Assembly: GCA_045540275.1 (NCBI GenBank)
Contig: JAZQGX010000175.1
Span: forward strand, 1 to 11,854
Length of the DNA stretch: 11,854 bases
Direction of reading: 5' to 3'
Source of the DNA: RGIG8368 sp045540275
GTDB taxonomy: Bacteria; Verrucomicrobiota; Kiritimatiellia; RFP12; UBA1067
The first letter of the stretch is position 1. Each line of letters starts with the position of its first letter. The notes beneath the pieces were generated by a model that was given only the letters and a program-made list of their open reading frames with translations, ran no database searches and was not told where the DNA came from. Of this stretch, positions 1 through 5,999 are shown in pieces. Both the position numbers and the translations under genes were made by a program.

Positions 1-142
1 GTTGTTTCTTCGCGTGAAATCAGCCCTCTCAAGAAAGTCTACGCTTGTTTTTTCATCGCCCGAATAAATTTTTAAGCCCTATTTACTGGGGTTTCCGTAT
101 AGTCGGGATAAATTCCCCCGAAAAAATCGGGATAAGCGTGGT
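1..142 (-). repeat. Left copy of 142-bp inverted terminal repeat
   Basis: This segment is the reverse complement of 11712-11853 with two mismatches: left position 59 against right 11795, and left 112 against right 11742. The inner edge lies at 142, after which the two flanks differ. It contains a small hairpin (CCCGA, 5 bases, TCGGG) and two copies of CGGGATAA. The repeat begins at the contig edge, so its true outer end is not seen. Read on the minus strand, rmuC transcription would run into it. The two differences suggest two real genomic copies rather than one end assembled twice. Confidence 0.9.
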
Positions 143-145
143 AAA

Positions 146-159
146 GCGGGCTTCAGCCG
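146..159. repeat. Short GC-rich repeat, copy 1 (GCGGGCTTCAGCCG)
   Basis: This 14-base sequence recurs identically, in the same orientation, at 11324-11337. It can fold as GGCT-TC-AGCC. Here it lies between the rmuC stop and the terminal repeat. It may be a REP-like intergenic palindrome, but only two copies are visible. Confidence 0.4.
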
Positions 160-179
160 AAAACATGAGGCGAAGGCGC

Positions 180-1442
180 TTACGCCTCCCCGCCGAACCT
201 GCCTATCAGCGCCGACTTGCTCTTTGCCAACCTCACCCCTAGGTTGACCAGCTCCTGCGCGGGTTTTACCATGCTTAACTTTCCTTCGCGCCGCCCCAGC
301 AGCCCCATTACATTCTCATATTCGGCGTCAGCCTTGAGGAGGTGTTCGCGCATTTTCTCGAGCGCGCCGACGCAACCGTCGACGCGACCGAGGAGAATAC
401 GGGCCTGTTCGATGATTTTATCGTTGTTCTTGTCCAAACAATCGTACTGCCAGGCGTGAGAAACCAGACGAAGGTAGGACATGAGCGTCACCGGCGTGAC
501 GATTATGATATTGCGTTCGGCCGCATAATTCACCACTGTAGCATCGGTCGCCACCGCAGCTGCGAAGCATGCGTCGTTAGGCATGAACATCGCAACGACT
601 TCAATGAACATTTTATCGGGATTGGCCGATTTGAACTTTCTGACATATTCTTTTTTTGCGAGCATGTCTATCTGCCGTTTAATGCTCTTCACATGGTCGG
701 CAAGCGCCTCCTGCCTTGCCCGGTCGTCCTGAGCGTTGCAGGAGCGGAGATAGTCGGTGAGACTCACTTTGCTGTCGACAAGCATTACGCGTCCCGTCGG
801 GTCGAGCACCTGTACATCTGGAATTCCCACCCCGGACTCCCCTTTCTGGCAGAAGAAATGGATGTTTTCCTGCAAGCCGCTGGCCTTGAGTACATGGGCG
901 AGAACCTCCTCACCCCACGCCCCCTGCAACTTGCTGCCACCGCGCAAAGCTGAGGCGAGACCTTCAGCCTGCTGCCCGAGATTTGCGGCAGTGAGCCGTA
1001 TTGATTCGATCTGGGTCTTGATTGCCGTACCGATCTGCTCGTTAGTCTTCTGCGCGGCGGTCGCCGAACTGGCAAACGCCTCAAGCTGCTGCCTCAATGG
1101 CGTCAGCAGATTCGAAATTTCCTCACGGTTCTTTTGCGACAGCTCGCCGGATCGAGCGTTGAGGGTTTCAACGGAGAGATTGACGAACTGCTCTTTGAGC
1201 GTTCGGAAGGTTTCCGCGACGAAACGCTCGCGTTCGGCAAGAAGGTTTCCGCATTCAATGTCTTTTGCGGACAGCTCGCGCTCATGAACCGCTTTGGCCG
1301 TTTCCAGCTCGCGTCTGGCGAATTCGCACTCCTTTTCCACTTCGAAAGCGTGTCTGCGCAATTTAGAAATACGACCGAAGAAGATGGCGGAGACTATGAC
1401 CGCCGTAAGAAGCACAAGAAGGATGTAGATGATAATTTCCAT
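180..1442 (-). CDS. rmuC: DNA recombination protein RmuC
   Basis: RmuC-family protein, 420 residues from the chosen start. In E. coli RmuC limits inversions at short inverted repeats and is thought to be a nuclease of the PD-(D/E)xK type; its biochemistry is poorly known. One N-terminal membrane anchor (about residues 2-22) is followed by a long Lys/Glu-rich coiled coil (about 27-160) and the conserved domain. That domain shows LQGAWGEEVL (about 172-181), GIPDVQVLD (about 206-214) and the VDSKVSL core (about 222-228), which matches the family's putative catalytic D-x-K. The later NIIIVTPVTLMSYL and CLDKNNDKI stretches also fit. An in-frame ATG at 1451 lies inside the promoter's -10 box, so the ATG at 1442 is preferred as a leaderless start. 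groEL is upstream behind a terminator. A 5-bp hairpin (AGGCG, CTTA, CGCCT; 174-187) overlaps the stop codon but has no clear U-run. Confidence 0.95.
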   Translation of the reverse strand: MEIIIYILLVLLTAVIVSAIFFGRISKLRRHAFEVEKECEFARRELETAKAVHERELSAKDIECGNLLAERERFVAETFRTLKEQFVNLSVETLNARSGELSQKNREEISNLLTPLRQQLEAFASSATAAQKTNEQIGTAIKTQIESIRLTAANLGQQAEGLASALRGGSKLQGAWGEEVLAHVLKASGLQENIHFFCQKGESGVGIPDVQVLDPTGRVMLVDSKVSLTDYLRSCNAQDDRARQEALADHVKSIKRQIDMLAKKEYVRKFKSANPDKMFIEVVAMFMPNDACFAAAVATDATVVNYAAERNIIIVTPVTLMSYLRLVSHAWQYDCLDKNNDKIIEQARILLGRVDGCVGALEKMREHLLKADAEYENVMGLLGRREGKLSMVKPAQELVNLGVRLAKSKSALIGRFGGEA

Positions 1443-1449
1443 GGCAAGC

Positions 1450-1458
1450 ATTATATCA
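1450..1458 (-). promoter_or_regulatory. Extended -10 promoter of rmuC, leaderless
   Basis: On the minus strand this reads TGATATAAT, a perfect extended -10 (TGnTATAAT). A 7-base gap separates it from ATGGAA, so transcription should start within a base or two of the initiation codon at 1442. There is no Shine-Dalgarno sequence near either possible start. A weak -35-like TTGGAA lies 19 bases upstream, which an extended -10 would not need. The same arrangement occurs before the truncated ATPase at 11616. Confidence 0.6.
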
Positions 1459-1518
1459 CATTTGAAAAGCCGAATTCCAATTTTATTTCCACCGGGATAT
1501 TGCGCACGTCCTGCCTAC

Positions 1519-1548
1519 AAAAAAAGAAGGCGGCGTCTGCACGCCACC
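1519..1548 (-). terminator. Rho-independent terminator of the dnaK-groES-groEL unit
   Basis: Read on the minus strand, an 8-bp stem (GGTGGCGT, GCAG loop, ACGCCGCC, with one G-U pair) is followed by CTTC and then seven Ts. It lies 24 bases after the groEL stop codon and before the rmuC promoter, so rmuC is probably a separate transcription unit. Confidence 0.85.
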
Positions 1549-1572
1549 CTCTTTCAGGCAAACATCGGCATC

Positions 1573-3213
1573 TTACATCATGCCGTCCATACCGGGCTGA
1601 GGACCGTGTCCACCGCAACCGCAATCCTTCTTTTCAGGAAGTTCGGTAACCATGCACTCGGTGGTCAGCAATAGACCGGAGATGGAAGCGGCGTTCTGCA
1701 GAGCGCTGCGAACCACCTTCGCGGGGTCGAGCACGCCGGCCTTGACCAGATCTTCGTATTCGCCGGTAGCGACGTTATAACCGAAGGAACCCTTGCCGTT
1801 CTTGACGTTTTCAACGATCAAAGCGGCTTCGAGACCCGCGTTCTCAACGAGCTTGCGCAGAGGGGCCTCGAGGCAGCGGGCGATAATATCGATGCCGACC
1901 TTCTCATCGCCGGTAGCCTCGGCCTTGATCGCCTCGACCGCCTTCTGGCAGCGGATGAGAGCGACACCGCCACCAGCGACGATGCCTTCTTCGACCGCGG
2001 CGCGGGTTGCGTGCAACGCGTCGTCGACGCGGTCCTTCTTTTCCTTCATCTCGGCTTCGGTAGCGGCGCCGACCTTGAGAACCGCAACACCGCCGGCGAG
2101 CTTGGCCAGACGTTCCTGGAGCTTTTCGCGATCGTAGTCGGAAGTCGTGGTTTCGATTTCCTTCTTGATGGTGGCGATGCGACCCTGGATTTCAGAGGTC
2201 TTGCCGCCGCCGGAAACGATCGTGGTGTTGTCTTTGGAGATGGTGACCTTCTTGCACTTGCCAAGATCAGCGAGTGTAACATTCTCAAGCTTGGTGCCGA
2301 GTTCGTCGGTAATCACCTTGCCGCCGGTGAGAACTGCGATATCCTGGAGCATCGCCTTGCGACGGTCGCCGAAACCGGGAGCCTTGACCGCAGCAATCTG
2401 CAACGAACCGCGCAGCTTGTTGACGACCAAGGTGGCGAGCGCTTCGCCTTCGACATCTTCGGCGATGATCAGCAAGGGACGGCCGGCCTTGGCAACCGCC
2501 TGCAGCAGCGGAAGCATATCGTTGAGGTTCGAGATTTTCTTCTCGTTGATCAACAGATACGGATCATCCAGCACGCACTCCATGTCTTCGGGATTGGTGA
2601 CGAAGTACGGGGAGAGATAGCCCTTGTCGAACTGCATACCCTCGACAACGTCCAGCGAAGTTTCAAGCGTCTTGGCCTCTTCAACGGTAATCGTGCCGTC
2701 CTTGCCGACTTTGTCCATCGCATCGGCGATGAGCTTGCCGATTTCGACGGCGCCGTTGGCGGAGATGGAGGCGACCTTCTCGATTTCGGAAGCGTCCTTA
2801 ACCTTCTTCGCCTGCTTGGCGATGGCATCGGTAACCGCCTTTGTAGCCATATCGATACCGCGGCGAACCGCCATCGGATTTGCACCGGCGGTGATGTTCT
2901 TCAGACCTTCGCCGTAGATGGAGGCGGCGAGCAAGGTTGCGGTGGTGGTACCGTCACCGGCAATGTCATTGGTCTTGCTGGCAACTTCGCGGACCATCTG
3001 CGCACCCATGTTCTCGAAGGGATCGGGAAGATCGATCTCCTTGGCAACGGAGACACCGTCCTTGGTGATGGCGGGAGAACCGAATTTCTTGTCAATAATG
3101 ACATTGCGACCGCCGGGACCCATGGTGGAGCTGACGGCTTTCGCCAACTTGGTCACACCGGCCAAAATCTTTTGACGCGCATCGGCATCATACATCATCT
3201 GTTTTGCAGCCAT
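1573..3213 (-). CDS. groEL: Chaperonin GroEL (60 kDa, Hsp60)
   Basis: Group I chaperonin of 546 residues, close to E. coli GroEL (548). It forms the double-ring ATP-driven folding chamber with GroES. Visible motifs sit at standard positions: the phosphate-binding TMGPGGRNVI (30-39), GDGTTTAT (86-93) with the ATPase Asp87, and DDALHATRAAVEEG with catalytic Asp398, followed by AGGGVALIR. The start MAAKQMMYD is chosen because an AAAGGA ribosome site lies just upstream and the family begins here; the frame extends 8 codons further but that part is unlike the family. The C-terminal tail is unusual: CGCGGHGPQPGMDGMM carries two cysteines and a histidine in place of the usual run of GGM repeats. groES is 57 bases upstream on the same strand. 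Confidence 0.99.
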   Translation of the reverse strand: MAAKQMMYDADARQKILAGVTKLAKAVSSTMGPGGRNVIIDKKFGSPAITKDGVSVAKEIDLPDPFENMGAQMVREVASKTNDIAGDGTTTATLLAASIYGEGLKNITAGANPMAVRRGIDMATKAVTDAIAKQAKKVKDASEIEKVASISANGAVEIGKLIADAMDKVGKDGTITVEEAKTLETSLDVVEGMQFDKGYLSPYFVTNPEDMECVLDDPYLLINEKKISNLNDMLPLLQAVAKAGRPLLIIAEDVEGEALATLVVNKLRGSLQIAAVKAPGFGDRRKAMLQDIAVLTGGKVITDELGTKLENVTLADLGKCKKVTISKDNTTIVSGGGKTSEIQGRIATIKKEIETTTSDYDREKLQERLAKLAGGVAVLKVGAATEAEMKEKKDRVDDALHATRAAVEEGIVAGGGVALIRCQKAVEAIKAEATGDEKVGIDIIARCLEAPLRKLVENAGLEAALIVENVKNGKGSFGYNVATGEYEDLVKAGVLDPAKVVRSALQNAASISGLLLTTECMVTELPEKKDCGCGGHGPQPGMDGMM

Positions 3214-3270
3214 TTCAATTATCCTTTCTGTCGGCACCGTCCTTGTCCGGCGGCGCCTTCTTTCAAAAAA

Positions 3271-3564
3271 TTATTTTTCGATAACACCGAGCAGGTCCTC
3301 TTCGCGGACGAGCTGGTAGGTCTTATCGCCGATTTTTACTTCCGTGCCACCATACTTGGGCAAAAGGACGGTATCACCGACCTTGACGTCAAATGCAATC
3401 TCTTTGTCGTCTTTATCGGTCTTTTTGCCGAGGGCGATCACAGTGCCTTCCATCGGCTTTTCTTTTGCGGTGTCAGGAATGTAAATTCCACCTTTCATCT
3501 CTTCTTTTACTTCTTTCGGCTCGACCAGAACGCGGTCGCCGAGGGGACGGATTTTCATCGCCAT
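3271..3564 (-). CDS. groES: Co-chaperonin GroES (10 kDa, Hsp10)
   Basis: GroES of 97 residues, the usual length. It caps the GroEL cylinder as a heptamer. The family signature RPLGDRVLVEP is at 6-16, the mobile loop EVKEEMKGGIYIPDTAKEKP at about 18-37 contains the Ile-Tyr-Ile segment that contacts GroEL, and the end PKYGGTEVKIGDKTYQLVRE is typical. The start at 3564 is set by a strong AAGGAGGT ribosome site 7 bases upstream. A much longer upstream extension of the frame overlaps dnaK and is not coding. It lies between dnaK (85-base gap) and groEL (57-base gap) with no clear promoter of its own, so it is probably transcribed from the dnaK promoter. Confidence 0.98.
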   Translation of the reverse strand: MAMKIRPLGDRVLVEPKEVKEEMKGGIYIPDTAKEKPMEGTVIALGKKTDKDDKEIAFDVKVGDTVLLPKYGGTEVKIGDKTYQLVREEDLLGVIEK

Positions 3565-3592
3565 TTGTTTTACCTCCTTGTTTTTTTTATGC

Positions 3593-3608
3593 GGCGGTTG
3601 GCTCCGCC
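3593..3608 (-). other. Second hairpin in the dnaK-groES spacer
   Basis: A GGCGG / CCGCC stem with a 6-base loop lies about 15 bases upstream of the groES ribosome site. On the minus strand it is followed by A-rich sequence, not T-rich, so it is not a terminator. It may protect or space the groES leader. Confidence 0.4.
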
Positions 3609-3616
3609 AAAACACA

Positions 3617-3644
3617 TCGCCCGGATCCCGGTGGAACCGGGCGA
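3617..3644 (-). other. Strong hairpin just after dnaK; possible attenuator
   Basis: An 8-bp stem (TCGCCCGG / CCGGGCGA) encloses 12 bases, and a competing inner hairpin CCCGGT-TCC-ACCGGG shares part of it. It starts 6 bases after the dnaK stop. On the minus strand it is followed by TGTGTTTT, a weak U-run, so it could end part of the transcripts or act as an mRNA processing or stability element between dnaK and groES. Confidence 0.55.
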
Positions 3645-3649
3645 AACTC

Positions 3650-5566
3650 TTATTTGTCATCCATTGTGAAATCGGCGTCGATAACATCATCCTTATTCGA
3701 GCCAGATGCGTTGTCGCCCGCACTCTGCTGGCTGGCATCGCCTTGGGGCGGCGGCTGCGCGCCAGGCTGCTGGGCCTGCTGCGAATACATGCCCTGAGTG
3801 GCGGTATCAAGAATCTTGGTCAAAGCCTCCTGCTTCGCCTTGATCGCCTCGATATCGGACCCCTTGAGCGTCTCCTTCAAATCAGCCACCGCGCCTTCCA
3901 GCTGCGTCTTGATTTCGGCGGGGATCTTGCCCTCGTTTTCCTTGATCATCGACTCGACGCGGAAGCAGAGCGAATCGGCGTTGTTGCGCGTCTCAACCTC
4001 CTCGCCGCGCTTCTTGTCTTCGGCGGCATGGATTTCCGCATCCTTGCGCATGCGTTCAATCTCCTCCTTGGACAAGCCACTGGAAGCGGTAATCGTGATC
4101 TTCTGCTCTTTTCCGGTTCCCAAATCCTTGGCACTGACGTTGAGGATGCCGTTGGCGTCGATATCGAAGGTGACCTCGATCTGCGGACGACCGCGGGGAG
4201 CGGGCGGAATTCCGTCAAGCTGGAAATTGCCGATGATTTTGTTGTCGGCGGCGAACTTGCGCTCGCCCTGCAGCACCTTGATGTCAACCGAGGGCTGATT
4301 GTCCGCGGCGGTAGAGAAGATTTCGCTCTTTTTGGTAGGAATGGTGGTATTGCGCTCAATGAGCGGAGTCATCACGCCGCCCAGAGTCTCGATGCCGAGA
4401 GTAAGAGGCGTGACGTCCAACAGCAACACGTCTTTGACCTCGCCCTTCAGGATGCCGCCCTGAATAGCGGCGCCGACGGCTACCACCTCATCGGGATTGA
4501 CACCCTTGTGCGGCTCTTTGCCGAAGAGCTCCTTGGCTTTCTCCTGCAGACGCGGCATACGCGACTGTCCGCCGACCAGCACCACTTCGTCGACCGAGCT
4601 GAGTCCTGCGTCGCTCATGCAGGTGCGGCAGGGAGCGGCGGTACGCTCAACCAGAGCTTCCGTCAGCTGTTCGAGCTTGGCGCGGGTAAGTGTAAGCGCC
4701 AGATGCTTGGGGCCGTTGGCATCGGCGGTGATGAACGGAAGATTGATATCGGAGCTGGGCGCGGAAGAAAGTTCGCACTTTGCCTTTTCTGCAGCTTCCT
4801 TCAAGCGCTGAAGCGCCATCATATCTTTGGACAGATCAATGCCGTTCTCCTGTTTGAAGCTCTCGATGAGCCACGCCATGACCGCCTGATCGAGATCGTC
4901 GCCGCCGAGGTGGGTGTCACCGTTGGTGGCTTTCACTTCGAACACGCCGTCACCGATGTCGAGAATCGAGATATCGAAGGTGCCGCCACCGAAATCGTAA
5001 ACGGCGATTTTCTCGTTCTTCTTTTTATCAAGACCGTAGGAGAGCGACGCAGCCGTCGGCTCGTTGACGATACGGAGCACCTCAAGACCGGCGATGCGGC
5101 CGGCGTCTTTGGTTGCCTGACGCTGGGAGTCATTGAAGTAAGCGGGCACGGTAATGACCGCCTGAGTGATGGTCTCGCCCAGCTTGGCTTCGGCATCCGC
5201 CTTGAGCTTCTGCAAAATCATTGCGGAAATTTCCGGTGGCGAGTAGACCTTGTCGCCGACCTTGACATGGGCATCTCCGTTGGCGGCGCGCACAACTTCG
5301 TACGGAACCATCGCGATCTCCGCGGCCATTTCGTCATATTTGCGGCCCATGAAACGTTTTATTGAATAAATAGTGTTTTTGGGGTTGGTAACCGCCTGAC
5401 GCTTTGCCGCATCACCAACCAGACGCTGACCGTCCTTGGTAAACGCGACGATTGACGGAGTGGTCCGTTTGCCCTCGGCATTTTCTACCACCACCGGATC
5501 TCCGCCTTCCATAACCGCCATGCAGGAGTTGGTGGTTCCCAAATCGATACCTAAAACTTTAGCCAT
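3650..5566 (-). CDS. dnaK: Molecular chaperone DnaK (Hsp70)
   Basis: Hsp70 of 638 residues, the same length as E. coli DnaK. The nucleotide-binding domain (about 1-378) shows IDLGTTNSC (7-15), DFGGGTFDIS (191-200) and the VLVGGQSRMP segment (329-338). The conserved linker VLLLD is at 380-384, followed by the beta substrate-binding domain and the helical lid, then a Q/P/G-rich flexible tail (about 595-625) ending in DDVIDADFTMDDK. The Gly-rich N-terminal nucleotide site is complete, so it should be an active ATPase. Residues 312-316 read PCRTC, where E. coli has no cysteine. The start MAKVLGID is placed by family alignment and a GGAG ribosome site; 57 upstream in-frame codons overlap the promoter and are excluded. 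It heads the chaperone unit; grpE and dnaJ, its partners, are not in the window. Confidence 0.99.
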   Translation of the reverse strand: MAKVLGIDLGTTNSCMAVMEGGDPVVVENAEGKRTTPSIVAFTKDGQRLVGDAAKRQAVTNPKNTIYSIKRFMGRKYDEMAAEIAMVPYEVVRAANGDAHVKVGDKVYSPPEISAMILQKLKADAEAKLGETITQAVITVPAYFNDSQRQATKDAGRIAGLEVLRIVNEPTAASLSYGLDKKKNEKIAVYDFGGGTFDISILDIGDGVFEVKATNGDTHLGGDDLDQAVMAWLIESFKQENGIDLSKDMMALQRLKEAAEKAKCELSSAPSSDINLPFITADANGPKHLALTLTRAKLEQLTEALVERTAAPCRTCMSDAGLSSVDEVVLVGGQSRMPRLQEKAKELFGKEPHKGVNPDEVVAVGAAIQGGILKGEVKDVLLLDVTPLTLGIETLGGVMTPLIERNTTIPTKKSEIFSTAADNQPSVDIKVLQGERKFAADNKIIGNFQLDGIPPAPRGRPQIEVTFDIDANGILNVSAKDLGTGKEQKITITASSGLSKEEIERMRKDAEIHAAEDKKRGEEVETRNNADSLCFRVESMIKENEGKIPAEIKTQLEGAVADLKETLKGSDIEAIKAKQEALTKILDTATQGMYSQQAQQPGAQPPPQGDASQQSAGDNASGSNKDDVIDADFTMDDK

Positions 5567-5621
5567 AATTCTGTTTCTCCAATCCGTTTGCGATGTTTCT
5601 TCAGTGTCACATTTTGCAAAC

Positions 5622-5649
5622 AAAATATTCAAAGCACTTATCGTGCCAA
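5622..5649 (-). promoter_or_regulatory. Alternative sigma-70-type promoter of dnaK
   Basis: On the minus strand TTGGCA (5 of 6 to the -35 consensus), a 16-base spacer and TATTTT (4 of 6 to the -10) overlap the sigma-54-like element. If this is the real promoter, the sigma-54 reading would be coincidental. Confidence 0.35.
5632..5649 (-). promoter_or_regulatory. Sigma-54 (-24/-12)-like promoter of dnaK
   Basis: The minus strand reads TTGGCACG, ATAA, GTGCTT. Against the sigma-54 consensus TGGCACG-N4-TTGCW only one base differs (G for T), and the essential GG and GC pairs keep their exact 10-base spacing. The predicted transcript start is near 5622, giving a leader of about 56 bases before dnaK. 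The element is also a small inverted repeat (GCAC-GATAA-GTGC), but it does not have the spacing of a CIRCE operator. Confidence 0.5.
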
Positions 5650-5690
5650 TTCCAAAAGCGGTGAAATTTTGCCCGCCGCCACCTGGCCTG

Positions 5691-5736
5691 CACGACAAAT
5701 GCGACATTTTGTCACACCGGATGTGACAGTGTGACA
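5691..5736. promoter_or_regulatory. Palindromic operator or enhancer array, TGTCACA/TGTGACA
   Basis: Five related 7-base half-sites occur in 46 bases: CACGACA (5691), TGCGACA (5700), TGTCACA (5710, opposite orientation), TGTGACA (5722) and TGTGACA (5730). They form overlapping palindromes: TGCGACA-N3-TGTCACA and the perfect TGTCACA-N5-TGTGACA. A sixth half-site, TGTCACA, lies at 5605-5611 in the dnaK leader. The array is about 70-115 bases upstream of the sigma-54-like start, a usual place for an enhancer-binding protein. It could alternatively serve the divergent transporter. Confidence 0.6.
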
Positions 5737-5836
5737 TGCGAGTCTTGAAATTCCCAGTGTACCGCGGTGGAAAATCGATTTACCAGATGGCTCTAACCGA
5801 CTGGAACCGCCGATTGCCGATTCACGAAAAAAAACG

Positions 5837-5865
5837 TTCGCCAGCATCATTGTTTGTGTTAAAAT
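5837..5865 (+). promoter_or_regulatory. Possible promoter of the BASS transporter
   Basis: TTCGCC (3 of 6 to -35), a 17-base spacer and TAAAAT (5 of 6 to -10). The predicted transcript start is near 5872, leaving an untranslated leader of about 80-140 bases depending on the start codon. The rest of the 433-base gap 5567-5999 holds the dnaK control region and a small hairpin; I see no gene in it. Confidence 0.4.
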
Positions 5866-5921
5866 CAAGGGAATTGTGCGTTTGCACTTCGTAAACCCTG
5901 AATGCACCGGAATTCGATGCT

Positions 5922-5938
5922 CCGCAATGTCGTTGCGG
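5922..5938 (+). other. Hairpin in the transporter leader
   Basis: A perfect 6-bp stem, CCGCAA / TTGCGG, with a 5-base loop. It lies 13 bases before the GTG at 5952 and 61 before the ATG at 6000. It is not a recognised riboswitch; its role is unknown. Confidence 0.35.
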
Positions 5939-5999
5939 CAGAAATAGCGCAGTGTCAAATCAATCAATTTCCATCAATTCACCGCCGCAATCCAACCAA

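Noticed and set aside
2011..3669. Long plus-strand open frame of 552 codons opposite groEL and groES
   Set aside because: It is the exact antisense of well-identified chaperonin genes; GC-rich third codon positions keep the opposite strand open. It has no family-like sequence or ribosome site.
3565..3810. Extended GroES of 179 residues
   Set aside because: The extension overlaps dnaK and its sequence is unlike GroES; the strong AAGGAGGT site fixes the start at 3564.
3578..5365. Long plus-strand open frame of 595 codons opposite dnaK
   Set aside because: An antisense shadow of dnaK, produced by the same codon bias; its sequence resembles no protein family.
5632..5649. CIRCE (HrcA) operator before dnaK
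   Set aside because: GCAC-GATAA-GTGC resembles the outer parts of CIRCE but the spacing is 5 instead of 13 bases and the inner TC/GA bases are missing. No other CIRCE-like site was seen upstream of dnaK or groES.
5567..5737. N-terminal extension of DnaK to an ATG at 5737
   Set aside because: The added 57 residues are not found in Hsp70 proteins, and the region contains the promoter and operator sequences.
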